The notes under the pieces: generated by a model
Databases searched by the model: none
What the model was told of the DNA's origin: nothing
The model's input: the letters and a program-made list of their open reading frames with translations, nothing else
NCBI RefSeq assembly: GCF_000953675.1
Contig: NZ_LN679998.1
Location: forward strand, 1,449,911-1,513,910
Source of the DNA: Paraclostridium sordellii
Lineage (GTDB): Bacteria > Bacillota > Clostridia > Peptostreptococcales > Peptostreptococcaceae
Length of the DNA stretch: 64,000 bases
Direction: 5' to 3'
Position numbers and translations under genes: made by a program
Shown here: positions 55,068 through 64,000 of the stretch, one piece after another
How positions within the stretch are numbered: position 1 is the stretch's first letter
How the letters are laid out: each line of letters begins with the position of its first letter

Positions 55068-57677
55068 ATGAACTTATACACTTCTTTAACTTTAAGATAT
55101 TTAAAAGAAAATAAGAAAAGAACAATAGTTACGATAATAGGTATTCTATTATCTACATCACTTATTTGTGGAATAGGGAATATATTTGAAAGTTTTATGG
55201 ATTATCAAATTAGAGAAACTATAAATAGAAAAGGAGCTTTCCATGCAACTTTTCACGATATAAAAAAAGAGGATGTAGACAAGATAACAAAGAGTTCGGG
55301 AATATCTAAAAGCTCTATTAGTGATAATTTAGGTTACTCAAAGTTAAGCAATGAAAAAAAGAATTTAGTTTCAGTTAAAGCTTTTGATAAAAATGGATTT
55401 GAAGGCTATCAAATAAAGTTAAAGGAAGGTAGATTTCCAACTAATAGCAATGAGATTGTATTAAGTGAAAGAGCCATGCCTTTGATTGATAAAAAAGTAG
55501 GAGATAGCATAAATTTAAATATTGGAAAAAGAGTAGATAAAAATCAAAAAGAGATAGAAATTCCAATAGTACATGATAATGAAACTATAGTAGATGGTAA
55601 AAGTAAAAACTTTAAGATTGTTGGTGTTATGAATAAACTAGACGATGATATTGATAATGATGTTGTAAGTGGAATAACTTATTTAGATATAAAAGAAAAA
55701 AATAAAGGTGATAAAGTAAATGTAGCTATATGTGCTAATGAGCCTAGTGAAATTTATGAAATTGCACCAGCTATATCTAAAAATTTAGGTTTAAAAGTAG
55801 CAAGTAATGATGATAGTGATAATATGATTTATAACAATGATAATGGTGTAGCTTATGAAAACTTATCATTTAATGAACACTTATTAAGATTAAAGGGTGC
55901 AAGTGCTTATGCTAATATAAATAGAAGTATTAATGCAGCTATGTTTGTAGTTACTACTTTAGTAGTTGTATGTACAGTGGCTACAATATATAATGCTTTT
56001 AGCATTTCTATAAATGATCGTAAAAAACAATTTGGAATATTAAACTCTATAGGAGCAACAAAATCTCAGATTATGAAGATAGTGTTTATAGAAGCTATTG
56101 TAGTAAGTGTAATAGGAATACCTTTAGGATTAATAACTGGAACTTTTGCAATAGATTTAATATTTAAGCTAATAAAATACATGTTTAGTAGTTCGCTTAT
56201 TGCACAGCTTAATTTAAGAGTAGTGTATAATCCCTATGTAATTATATTAAGTGCGTTAATAGTATTATCAACTATATTAGTTTCGGCAATACTTCCAGCC
56301 CTTAATGCAGCTAAAACACCACCTCTTGAAGCTATAAAAAATAGTTCTAGCCTTAAATTAGGAAAAGTAAAAGATTCTAAGTTGGTTAGATTATTATTTA
56401 AAACTGAAGGGGTTTTAGCGTATAAGAATTTAAGAAGAAATAAAAAGAAATTTAGGATAACTTTATTCTCGTTAATAATTAGTGTGGTGATATTTATATC
56501 TTTTAGTGGCTTTGTAGAGTTATTTATAAAAGCTAATGAGGCTAGTGTTGGACAAGTGAATTATGATGTAAGATTGTGGAAAGGCGGCATTTTAGAAGGA
56601 GATAAAATAATAGATGATTTAAATAAGGTAAATGGTATTAAAAAGATTAGTGTTAGAAATGATTATGGAGTAGGTTTTGATGTTAAGGAAAGTAATATAA
56701 ATAAAGATTATAAGGATTTGATAGATAAGACATTTTCTAAAAAGAATAAAGATGGTGAAACTGTATATGAATTTAATTATGACCAAAATATTTTCCAATT
56801 TACAGGAGATAAAGATATAGACAATTTAAAATTAATAAATGGTAGTTTTGATAAAGAAACTGCTATAAAAGAAAATGGGATAATACTTAGAAATAAAAGT
56901 TCTTATAGTGAGCCTGGGAAAAAGTATGATGTTTCTTTAACTAATTATAAGGTAGGAGATACGATAAATGCATATAAGTTTTCTAGGGATGAAAATGGTA
57001 AACAAATAAATGAGCCAATTAAATTAAAGGTTTTAGCTACTACTGATGATTTACTTCCAGGAAATAAGATGTCTACTTATATGGGAATTGATTTTATAAC
57101 TTATAATGAGGTAGGATCAAAGTTAGGTTATGATATTAATAGTGGAAATATATATATAAATTCAGATAAAAGCAAAGATACTAGAGATGCTTTAAAGAAA
57201 ATTGGAGAAAAATATGGATATAATGTACATGACGAAGTAGATAATGCATTAGAAATGGAGCAGTCTATTATAGCAATAAAAATATTTGTATATGGTTTTG
57301 TGTTAGTTATATCTTTGGTGAGTATAACAAATATTGTAAATACTATAAGTACGAATATAAATTTAAGAAAAAGAGAGTTTGCTATAATTAAGTCAATAGG
57401 TGTAACTCCACAGGGGTTTAATAAGATGATATATCTTGAGAGTTTGTTATATGGGGTTTTAGCTTTAGTATATGGAGTTCCTATAGGTCTTTTAATTGAT
57501 GTTATTATGAATAAGATTATGGGAAATGTTGTTCAGTTGGGTATGATACTTCCTTGGAATGCTGTTTTAGTATCTATTGTAGGGGTATTTGTGATTACGT
57601 TTATTGCTTCATATATACCTATGAGAAAGATAAATAAGGAAAATATAATAGAAAATATTAGACAAGAGAGTATATAA
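55068..57677 (+). CDS. ABC transporter permease, two FtsX domains
   Basis: 869 residues. First helix at about 18-38, extracytoplasmic domain, FtsX core at about 285-420, then helix at about 465-485, a second extracytoplasmic domain and a terminal FtsX core at about 740-865. Same plan as the permease at 1677, with shared motifs such as KEIxxLRxIGxS-type loops (KREFAIIKSIGVTPQGFNKMIYLES). Probably exports or dislodges a peptide or lipid sensed by the adjacent kinase. A structured element (copy D) follows 18 bases after the stop. Confidence 0.92.
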   Translation: MNLYTSLTLRYLKENKKRTIVTIIGILLSTSLICGIGNIFESFMDYQIRETINRKGAFHATFHDIKKEDVDKITKSSGISKSSISDNLGYSKLSNEKKNLVSVKAFDKNGFEGYQIKLKEGRFPTNSNEIVLSERAMPLIDKKVGDSINLNIGKRVDKNQKEIEIPIVHDNETIVDGKSKNFKIVGVMNKLDDDIDNDVVSGITYLDIKEKNKGDKVNVAICANEPSEIYEIAPAISKNLGLKVASNDDSDNMIYNNDNGVAYENLSFNEHLLRLKGASAYANINRSINAAMFVVTTLVVVCTVATIYNAFSISINDRKKQFGILNSIGATKSQIMKIVFIEAIVVSVIGIPLGLITGTFAIDLIFKLIKYMFSSSLIAQLNLRVVYNPYVIILSALIVLSTILVSAILPALNAAKTPPLEAIKNSSSLKLGKVKDSKLVRLLFKTEGVLAYKNLRRNKKKFRITLFSLIISVVIFISFSGFVELFIKANEASVGQVNYDVRLWKGGILEGDKIIDDLNKVNGIKKISVRNDYGVGFDVKESNINKDYKDLIDKTFSKKNKDGETVYEFNYDQNIFQFTGDKDIDNLKLINGSFDKETAIKENGIILRNKSSYSEPGKKYDVSLTNYKVGDTINAYKFSRDENGKQINEPIKLKVLATTDDLLPGNKMSTYMGIDFITYNEVGSKLGYDINSGNIYINSDKSKDTRDALKKIGEKYGYNVHDEVDNALEMEQSIIAIKIFVYGFVLVISLVSITNIVNTISTNINLRKREFAIIKSIGVTPQGFNKMIYLESLLYGVLALVYGVPIGLLIDVIMNKIMGNVVQLGMILPWNAVLVSIVGVFVITFIASYIPMRKINKENIIENIRQESI

Positions 57678-57695
57678 TGAGTTAGCTTTGGAGAG

Positions 57696-57779
57696 TCGGA
57701 GGTTATATAGCATCTTCCTGCACTTAAAGCCTAAAGGGCAAGGCTTTAACGTTTAGTCAGATTACTATATAACCTCAGA
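57696..57779 (+). repeat. Structured palindromic element, copy D
   Basis: GAGGTTATATAG pairs with CTATATAACCTC, flanked by TC/GA with one mismatch between. The interior is CATCTTCCTGCACTT, hairpin AAAGCCT-AAAGGGCA-AGGCTTT, and AACGTTTAGTCAGATT. The interior is very close to copies B, C and E. Confidence 0.8.
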
Positions 57780-57800
57780 TTTTTATATACTAAAATAAAT

Positions 57801-58124
57801 TTAAGATTTGTTAAGTTTATATTTATCAAAACTGAAGGTTACAAGAGTTTTTACAAAATATATAACCCAAATAGCAAAGGCTATCCATAAGATTGATTTA
57901 GAAATAAATATATATCCTAGTGCTCCAATTAAAATAATTAACCCATTTTTGAAAAGTATAAGACTATAATCTTTACTTAACTTAATTTCATCATATAAAT
58001 CTCTTTGATTTTTAGAAATAAAGTAATATCCTTGTATTAAAATTGCTGATTTACCTTTAAAAATAAAAAATACGATAGATAATAGAAATAGTGCAAAAGA
58101 CATAGAAAATGCTACATTCAACAA
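57801..58124 (-). CDS. DUF3784-like membrane protein
   Basis: 107 residues with three helices. The stretch FKGKSAILIQGYYFISKNQRDLYDEIKLSKDY matches the DUF3784 pattern (GK...LI.GYN.MS...K..YD...L). Function unknown. Start behind GGGGGTAATTAATTTG is not ideal, but no better start exists. It faces element D and the permease. Confidence 0.75.
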   Translation of the reverse strand: MLNVAFSMSFALFLLSIVFFIFKGKSAILIQGYYFISKNQRDLYDEIKLSKDYSLILFKNGLIILIGALGYIFISKSILWIAFAIWVIYFVKTLVTFSFDKYKLNKS

Positions 58125-58288
58125 ATTAATTACCCCCTTGTTGATTTAATTATGTATATATTTTCTTAAAATTTCAACTGATTCTTAAAAACTTAGTCAA
58201 TAAATTAAATAATACTTAGCTGTAAAAGCGTATCTTTATTGCTAAACTATAATTAGGGGAAAAATATATTTAGAAGGGAGGAAAACCT

Positions 58289-58558
58289 ATGCAATTTTCA
58301 ATAGGTGATATTGGATTATTTTTGATGTTATTAGCTTTTGCTTTGTATTCTATAAAACAGTATCACAAATTAAAATATAAAAAATATTTATTTTATTTGT
58401 TAAGTTGTATATATGGAATATTTAATAGGAAATATATGATTTCTATTAATGGTATAGAAATCAATAATACAATGCATATTGAGATACTGAGATATATAAT
58501 ATTAGTTCCGATAGCAATATTTTTGTATAAGCTATATAAGGAAAAAGAGTTATATTAA
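58289..58558 (+). CDS. Small membrane protein
   Basis: 89 residues, two or three helices (about 6-22, 35-48, 66-82). GGGAGG is 7 bases before the ATG. No family recognised. Immediately followed by a fragment of a restriction gene. Confidence 0.55.
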   Translation: MQFSIGDIGLFLMLLAFALYSIKQYHKLKYKKYLFYLLSCIYGIFNRKYMISINGIEINNTMHIEILRYIILVPIAIFLYKLYKEKELY

Positions 58559-58562
58559 GTTA

Positions 58563-58673
58563 AGTATACTTAAAAAACTTTTAAAGAAATATGACTATCC
58601 ACCTAATAAAAGTGAAAAAGCTATTGAGGATGTGATAGAGCAAATTATCCTTCAATATTTTAGTGAAATGTAA
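58563..58673 (+). pseudogene. 3' fragment of a type I restriction hsdR gene
   Basis: 36 codons without a start: SILKKLLKKYDYPPNKSEKA then IEDVIEQIILQYFSEM and a stop. The KYxYPPxKxEKAxExVxEQ pattern is the extreme C-terminus of HsdR subunits (DUF3387). No other hsd gene lies in the window, so this is the scar of a lost restriction-modification locus. Identification rests on this short motif. Confidence 0.72.
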
Positions 58674-58821
58674 TTTTCAAAAGGAAGCTTAGCTTATTAG
58701 AAAACCTAACTTGTCCAATATTTTTATGGAATTATATACCATAAAAAGTGTATAATGAAAATATACAATTTTCAGCAATTGTATTACATCTTTCAGAAAT
58801 ACACATAAAAGGAGAAGTCAG

Positions 58822-59205
58822 ATGGCAGATTTAAGTTTAAATAAGAGTTTTACATTTTATGATGAAGTAGAAGTTCCAGAAACTATAACTCCATTTATTT
58901 CATCAAATGAGAAGATATGTTTTGCAGTAAAAACATTAAGAGACGTAGCAGTATTCACAGACAAAAGAATATTAGTAGTAGACAAGCAAGGGATATCAGG
59001 AAAGAAAAAAGAATACTATACAATACCATTTAAAAATATAGTAACTTATGCAATAGAAACAGCAGGTAAATTTGATTTAGATTCAGAAATAAAGTTAGTT
59101 CTATCAGGAGGATTATGCATAGAGCTTAACTTTATAAAAGATGATGATATGGATGAGCTACTTTTTAAAGTATATAGCTTAATCAACAAATATATAATTG
59201 GATAA
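58822..59205 (+). CDS. PH-like domain protein (bPH)
   Basis: 127 residues, cytoplasmic. FTDKRILVVDKQGISGKKKEYYTIPFKNIVTYAIETAG is the core of bacterial PH domains (PF08000-type), covering most of the protein. Function unknown, possibly protein or lipid binding. GGAGAAG is 7 bases before the ATG. Single gene with its own terminator. Confidence 0.85.
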   Translation: MADLSLNKSFTFYDEVEVPETITPFISSNEKICFAVKTLRDVAVFTDKRILVVDKQGISGKKKEYYTIPFKNIVTYAIETAGKFDLDSEIKLVLSGGLCIELNFIKDDDMDELLFKVYSLINKYIIG

Positions 59206-59238
59206 AAAAAGGAACGCCATTAATTGCGTTCCTTTTTT
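59205..59238 (+). terminator. Rho-independent terminator
   Basis: AAAAAAGGAACGC/GCGTTCCTTTTTT, perfect. Confidence 0.93.
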
Positions 59239-59324
59239 ACTGTCTAATTAAAGAAAAATAAGGATAAGTATGATAAAATGTTTTTAATTGATAAAATAAA
59301 AATATTATTTCAGGGGGAACTAAA

Positions 59325-59657
59325 ATGAAAGTATTACAAAGGGGACTTAAAAAAGAAGAAATAGCACAAGTTAAAAGATATCAAAGATGGTACAGGGTAA
59401 TAGATAATGAATTAAGGTTATTTGTAAATGAAGATCGTAAAGCACCTAATGGAGAACTTGCCAATAAAATTGACTATAAAAATAACAAAGCATATTTATG
59501 TATGGCAGATTTAGCTTATTGTAAAAAGTTTTATGAAAAAAACAAATATTTTAACGTAAGGCTATATGTTAAATCAGATGTTGGAAGTTTATACAACGAA
59601 TATGAAGTTATAAATTGGTATTTAAGTGATAAAGGATTAGAATTAGATTTAGCATAA
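59325..59657 (+). CDS. Protein of unknown function
   Basis: 110 residues, soluble and basic at the N-terminus (KVLQRGLKKEEIAQVKRYQRWYRV). No domain recognised. GGGGG precedes the ATG by 7 bases. Bounded by terminators on both sides, so it is its own transcript. Confidence 0.65.
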   Translation: MKVLQRGLKKEEIAQVKRYQRWYRVIDNELRLFVNEDRKAPNGELANKIDYKNNKAYLCMADLAYCKKFYEKNKYFNVRLYVKSDVGSLYNEYEVINWYLSDKGLELDLA

Positions 59658-59668
59658 ATAATAAACTT

Positions 59669-59713
59669 AAAAAAACACCTATTAGTAGAATTTATCTCTA
59701 ATAGGTGTTTTTT
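59669..59713 (+). terminator. Rho-independent terminator
   Basis: AAAAAACACCTATTAG/CTAATAGGTGTTTTTT, perfect 16-bp stem. Closely resembles the terminator at 43162-43203. Confidence 0.9.
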
Positions 59714-59921
59714 AAAATTTAATTAAAATGAAATTATTATACTTAAAAATTTGTTTTAGTCCAAATTTAAAATATTATAACTATGAAAAAGAGTATCAAA
59801 ATTTGAAGATATTAAGATTGAGAATAATTGGAATATATAGAAGATAATCTAAAATTATGGTAAAATATGTAGTAAAAGGGTTAAAATAGATTATTTATAA
59901 GTGGGTAAGAAGGGAATAAAA

Positions 59922-62321
59922 ATGATATCTATATATAATAAAGTTAGTGACTATATAATAGTGTTAAATTGTATGGGGGAAATAATTTTTTGTAATGAAA
60001 GCTTTTTAAAACGATTAAATTATAATCATGAAGAAATATTAAACTTAAATATAGGTAAAATAATAAACCAAAATAATAATATTAATAATGAGATAAAAGA
60101 ATTTGGGGAAATAAATAAAACTTTAGAATTTTATTCAAAGTCAAATGAACTAGTCAAAATCAATTCAAATATAATCATAGAAAAATTTAACCATGATAAA
60201 AGTATTTTTATTATAGGTAAAGAAGTAGAGTCAAAACAATATACGATGGAAATATTAGAGGATCTTTTAGACAATATTAATGTCTGTGCATTTGTTATAG
60301 ATTCTGATGGAAAGTATTTATACGTAAATAAGCCTTTTACTGAAATGCTAGATAAAAAAAGAGAAGATATTATTGGAAGCTATAACGGTGATAATTGGGA
60401 ATATAATATTTATAATGAATTTGAAAAAAATAATACAGAAGTATTTGAAAATAAAAGTCCAAAGATATTTAATGAAAAGTTAGTATATGATGGTAATATT
60501 CATTGGTATGAAAGCTACAAAGCTCCAATATATGATGAAAATAAAAAACCTAAATATATTGTAGCAAAATCTAAAAATATTGATTTATCAAAAATCACAT
60601 CAGAAGAGTTATATAAAAACTATAATAGAGTAACAATTGAAAATGACTTTAGTGGTAGTAATAACAAGAGTGTGGACTTAAATGAAATATTAAAAAATAT
60701 TGGAGAACATATACTTGATTATACAAAAGCAGATGGTATTTCTATGTTACTTTATGATAGTGATAAAGAAGGTTTAATACCTATCGTAAAATTAAAAAAT
60801 GCTAAGATAAATCTTAAAAATGTAGAATTTATTCCACTAAAAAAAGTTAATTTATATTCAGATAAATATAGAAAACATTTTAATTGTGTATTTACAAAAG
60901 ACAAAATACCTAATTTATCAAGCGTAGATTATAAATGTATAGACGAATTATATTATTGTGGTAATTATATAATAGAGTTAAATGATGAACTTATTGGAAT
61001 GATAGGTTTAAGTTATAAAAAGGGTAATACTCCTAAATTTAATAGTGATGAGTATATGAAATATATATGTAATAAAATAGCGATGATAATTAACAATATC
61101 AGACTTTTAAATGAGGTATCTATTGAAAATAAAAAGCGTAAACATACAGAAAAAGAGTTACAACAATACTTAAATGTTTCAGTTGATTTAGTAGCTATAG
61201 TAGGAACGGATACATATTTTAAAAGATTAAGTCCTAATTGGTTTGATGTTTTAGGATGGACAGAAGAAGAATTATTATCAATGCCAATTGTAGATATTAT
61301 TCATCCTAAAGATTTAGAAAGCTTTATAAAGAAAAAAAAATTAAATCCTAAAGAATGTAAAATTACTAGAAATATTATTCGATTCAGGCATAAGAATGGA
61401 AAATATATTTATCTTGAATGGAGTAGTGAATATATAGGTGATGAAGAAATATATGTTACAACTGCAAGAGATATTACAAGAAATCTAGAAATAGAAAAAG
61501 AAAAAAGAACATTAGAAGAAGCGGTACAGATAGAGGTTGTAAAAAATGAATTCTTTTCAAATATATCACATGAATTTAGAACTCCAATAAATATTATATT
61601 GGGGACTATGCAAGTGATTAACAAAAATATAGATAAAAATAATATACAAATAAATACTTTAAAGAAACATACTAACTATATAAAACAAAATTCATATAGA
61701 TTATTAAGGTTAGTAAATAATTTAATAGATATAAGTAAAATGGATATAGGAATGTATGAGATTAGATGTTCTAATCAAAATATTATAAATATTATTGAAG
61801 ACATAACTTTATCTGTAGCAGATTATACAAAAAATAATAAAATTAATCTTATATTTGATACAAACGATGAGGAAATTATTACATATTGTGATCCAGATAA
61901 AATAGAAAGAATAATGTTAAACCTTTTATCTAATGCCATAAAATATACACCAGAGAATGGTTTTATAAAAGTTAAAATTAATTCTACACCAGAAAAAATA
62001 ATAGTTTCAGTAAAAGACAGCGGAGTAGGTATACCAAAGGATAAATTAGATGTTATATTTGATAGGTTTGGGCAAGTAGATGGTTCGTTTAATAGAAAAT
62101 GTGAAGGTAGTGGAATTGGCCTATCATTAGTGAAAAACTTAGTAGAAATACATGGAGGAGAAATATATGTAAATAGTGAAGTTAATAAAGGATCAGAATT
62201 TGTATTTAGTATTCCAATTAATATAAAAAAAGAAAATAATGAAAATGAATGTTATGTTGATAGAAAATTTAAGCATGTAGAACGATGCGATATAGAATTT
62301 TCAGATATATATAGTATATAA
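59922..62321 (+). CDS. Soluble multi-PAS sensor histidine kinase (orphan)
   Basis: 799 residues from the ATG behind AAGAAGGG. Domains: PAS at about 5-75, PAS at about 112-220 (INVCAFVIDSDGKYLYVN), a GAF-like domain at about 250-395 (EILKNIGEHILDYTKADG), PAS at about 413-525, HisKA with NISHEFRTPINIILG (His550), HATPase_c with NLLSNAIKYTPENG and GIGLSLVKNLVEIHGGEI to about 770. No membrane helix, and no response regulator beside it. Clostridial orphan kinases with this NISHEFRTPINIILG box often act on Spo0A, so a sporulation role is possible but inferred. Confidence 0.9.
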   Translation: MISIYNKVSDYIIVLNCMGEIIFCNESFLKRLNYNHEEILNLNIGKIINQNNNINNEIKEFGEINKTLEFYSKSNELVKINSNIIIEKFNHDKSIFIIGKEVESKQYTMEILEDLLDNINVCAFVIDSDGKYLYVNKPFTEMLDKKREDIIGSYNGDNWEYNIYNEFEKNNTEVFENKSPKIFNEKLVYDGNIHWYESYKAPIYDENKKPKYIVAKSKNIDLSKITSEELYKNYNRVTIENDFSGSNNKSVDLNEILKNIGEHILDYTKADGISMLLYDSDKEGLIPIVKLKNAKINLKNVEFIPLKKVNLYSDKYRKHFNCVFTKDKIPNLSSVDYKCIDELYYCGNYIIELNDELIGMIGLSYKKGNTPKFNSDEYMKYICNKIAMIINNIRLLNEVSIENKKRKHTEKELQQYLNVSVDLVAIVGTDTYFKRLSPNWFDVLGWTEEELLSMPIVDIIHPKDLESFIKKKKLNPKECKITRNIIRFRHKNGKYIYLEWSSEYIGDEEIYVTTARDITRNLEIEKEKRTLEEAVQIEVVKNEFFSNISHEFRTPINIILGTMQVINKNIDKNNIQINTLKKHTNYIKQNSYRLLRLVNNLIDISKMDIGMYEIRCSNQNIINIIEDITLSVADYTKNNKINLIFDTNDEEIITYCDPDKIERIMLNLLSNAIKYTPENGFIKVKINSTPEKIIVSVKDSGVGIPKDKLDVIFDRFGQVDGSFNRKCEGSGIGLSLVKNLVEIHGGEIYVNSEVNKGSEFVFSIPINIKKENNENECYVDRKFKHVERCDIEFSDIYSI

Positions 62322-62335
62322 AAATTAATAAATTA

Positions 62336-62371
62336 AAAAGCATCTGTACAAATATGTATAGATGCTTTTTT
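62336..62371 (+). terminator. Rho-independent terminator
   Basis: AAAAAGCATCT/AGATGCTTTTT with a T run. It ends directly where element E begins. Confidence 0.9.
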
Positions 62372-62453
62372 GAGGTTATATAGTATCTTCCTTCACTGTA
62401 AAGCCTAAATGGCGAGGCTTTAACGTTTTGTCAGATTGATATATAACCTTAAA
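62368..62453 (+). repeat. Structured palindromic element, copy E
   Basis: TTTGAGGTTATAT pairs with ATATAACCTTAAA (G-U in one place). The interior is ATCTTCCTTCACTG, hairpin TAAAGCCT-AAATGGCG-AGGCTTTA, then ACGTTTTGTCAGATT. Lies beyond the kinase terminator, before a minus-strand peptide gene. Confidence 0.8.
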
Positions 62454-62499
62454 TTCTTATGGTATGAATTTGTCTTTAAAGCCTATTTATGGTGTTTAT

Positions 62500-62649
62500 T
62501 TACCTATGAAGTATTTTGAGAAATCTATGAAAAGGTATAGAATCATATAATGATAGTGAGTCCAACCATTTAGATAAAATATCTAATGAAACCCCTAAAA
62601 TAAATATTAATATAGTATTTAGTAATTTTTCATTCTTAGATAAAGCCAT
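62500..62649 (-). CDS. Small membrane peptide (49 residues)
   Basis: A short minus-strand frame: MALSKNEKLLNTILIFILGV is a basic start and one helix, then SLDILSKWLDSLSLYDSIPF and HRFLKILHR. The ribosome site is weak (AGGAAA 14 bases upstream, AAGAGG about 20 bases upstream). It lies downstream of nothing else on its strand and ends 46 bases before element E. A tentative gene. Confidence 0.35.
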   Translation of the reverse strand: MALSKNEKLLNTILIFILGVSLDILSKWLDSLSLYDSIPFHRFLKILHR

Positions 62650-62918
62650 GTTACTTGTATTTCCTATTATAAACACCTCTTAAAATCCAATTTATTTATA
62701 TATTATATACTTTATTGTATCTTCTTACAATTTTAAATGTACCCTCATTATAACAAGAATTAATGGCAGTAAATTTTAATTAATATTTTGCTAGTTACTG
62801 TAGCTATAATCTTTGACTCTTTGGTATTGCCTTTAGTATAATTTTAGGTAAAGATAAGACAATTGAGGGTATATATAAGATTATATAAAAATCTAAAGAT
62901 AAATTAGGGGAGTAGGAT

Positions 62919-63593
62919 ATGAGTATTAATTGTAAAAATTGTAAAAAAACTATTGGTGAAGATTCTAAGTTTTGTTTTAATTGTGGAGTTAAAATAGAGA
63001 AAGATGTTATTAATGAAAATGATGAAGTGCTTAAGTTTTGTGATGCTGATAAGGGGTTCACTAAAGGGGAGTTATACGCCTATAGTGATAGAATAGAGTT
63101 TGTAAGTAAAAAGGTAATAAAAAAAATGTATTATTATAATTTAAAAAAAGTGAAAAAAAGCTTTGGAATTATTGATTTAAAAACTATAGAGGGTGAAAGT
63201 GAGTCTTTTTCGGTAGAAGATAATATTGATGAATGGATAAAATTTATTGATGATAGAATGATTTATTTTAAAGGAAATAACCTAAATATAGAAATGAAAA
63301 AAGATACTACTATTAATCTTGAAGAAAAAGAAAAAGAAAATGAAAAATTAGAAAATGCTTACAATGAAATTAAAGAGTCTTTAAAAGAAAAAGATGGTAA
63401 GGTTCATATTATTATGATAAAAGGTAGAAGTTTCTTTTCATATGAAGAATTAGAATGTTTAAATAAGTATACAAATGAAGTAGATAGTATATTAAGTTTT
63501 ATGCAAGATGATGGATATGAAATAATTGATGTTAAATATCAATTAGTAGGATACTCAGAAAATCAGTATAGCACTTTAATAATGTATAAGTAA
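62919..63593 (+). CDS. Zinc-ribbon protein with PH/GRAM-like domain
   Basis: 224 residues. N-terminal zinc ribbon CKNCKKTIGEDSKFCFNCG (5-23), then a beta-rich domain at about 38-110 (GELYAYSDRIEFVSKKVIKKMYYYNLKKVKKSFG) resembling PH/GRAM folds, a coiled coil at about 130-160, and a final domain with IIMIKGRSFFSYEELECLN and YEIIDVKYQLVGYSENQYSTLIMYK. Function unknown. GGGGAG is 7 bases before the ATG. Confidence 0.78.
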   Translation: MSINCKNCKKTIGEDSKFCFNCGVKIEKDVINENDEVLKFCDADKGFTKGELYAYSDRIEFVSKKVIKKMYYYNLKKVKKSFGIIDLKTIEGESESFSVEDNIDEWIKFIDDRMIYFKGNNLNIEMKKDTTINLEEKEKENEKLENAYNEIKESLKEKDGKVHIIMIKGRSFFSYEELECLNKYTNEVDSILSFMQDDGYEIIDVKYQLVGYSENQYSTLIMYK

Positions 63594-63710
63594 AAATAAT
63601 CTCTTTATAACTAATTGCAAAGTATTTAGTATATACATATATATTGGTATAATGTAAATACAGAAATATATAAATAGATATAAAATTCAATTATCATAAG
63701 GGGTGAACTT

Positions 63711-64000
63711 GTGCAAGAATATATAATACAAAATAAACTAGAACAATTTATAGAAAACTACCAACAAATAAAAGAGGTTAAAGGTGCATGGAGTATGGGG
63801 ATGATACAATATAGCTGTGCTTTATCTCTAACTATTAAAAATCAATATGCAAATAAAGAAAAAATAGAAGAAAATCTAAAAGTAATAAAAGATAATACAG
63901 GGATTTTTTCAAACTTTAGGGGTTATAGCATGTACTACACAGCTATATTATTATCAACTAAATTTGATGCACAAAACGATTTTAGAGAAATCCTAGATAT
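63711..64000 (+). CDS. DUF4003-like protein (3' partial)
   Basis: GTG start 5 bases after AAGGGGTGA; at least 96 residues before the window ends. The pattern FIENYQQIKEVKGAW, then IEENLKVIKDNTGIFSNFRGYSMYYTAILLS, resembles DUF4003 proteins (ALL/ATLLS after FSxFRG). Function unknown. The rest lies outside the window. Confidence 0.7.
   Translation, partial: MQEYIIQNKLEQFIENYQQIKEVKGAWSMGMIQYSCALSLTIKNQYANKEKIEENLKVIKDNTGIFSNFRGYSMYYTAILLSTKFDAQNDFREILD

Overview
The window is AT-rich, with AGA/AAA/ATA-biased codons, strong GGAGG-type ribosome sites, short intergenic gaps closed by U-tailed hairpins, a T-box leader and many MacB/FtsX-type ABC and two-component modules. This points to a low-GC Gram-positive of class Clostridia, with Peptostreptococcaceae or Clostridiaceae most likely. 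A secreted M60 mucin-type protease, a repeat-rich surface lipoprotein and several antimicrobial-peptide-type transporters suggest a host-associated or gut lifestyle. The genus cannot be fixed from the sequence alone. No rRNA, tRNA, CRISPR array, transposase or phage gene was seen.

Layout. 1-4990: end of an AgrC-like kinase, then a lipoprotein / DUF3139-like / FtsX permease / ATPase operon. 5309-10381: a 1690-residue M60 metallopeptidase with carbohydrate-binding modules. 10.7-23 kb: an HD phosphohydrolase with foreign-looking codon use, small lipoproteins and membrane proteins, two broken genes (a nucleotidyltransferase with an in-frame stop and an XRE regulator with an A-run frameshift), and a MarR/MFS efflux pair with clear shared operators. 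23-27 kb: T-box-controlled metG, an ECF sigma/anti-sigma pair on the other strand, and the decayed 3' end of a second metG. 27-30 kb: a YedE / YedF-like / DUF3343 / cysteine desulfurase sulfur-selenium cluster. 30-32 kb: a surface lipoprotein with nine 19-residue repeats and a leucine-rich domain. 33-37.6 kb: a 1.4-kb duplication carrying two cold-shock genes with identical coding sequence. 38-42 kb: response regulator, ABC-2 transporter and kinase. 42-48 kb: S41 protease-like lipoprotein, LacI regulator, and an aquaglyceroporin-ribokinase-RbsD operon. 48-52 kb: methyltransferase and small membrane proteins. 52-57.7 kb: a second response regulator / kinase / ATPase / FtsX permease operon. 58-64 kb: small orphan genes, an HsdR fragment, a large soluble PAS histidine kinase, and zinc-ribbon and DUF4003-type genes.

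What stands out. The best candidate for something undescribed is a palindromic element of about 90 nt present five times, always on the + strand just after a + strand gene. Its long outer stem changes sequence between copies while keeping its pairing, and its inner hairpin and flanking single-stranded blocks are conserved, which is what a structured RNA looks like. Two further small families recur: seven copies of a GCCCTTAGAAT hairpin at gene ends, and seven copies of a TTTAGTCCAA motif upstream of mostly small membrane-protein genes. Three regulatory circuits can be read directly: MarR autoregulation plus efflux control, an ECF sigma promoter, and a methionine T-box.
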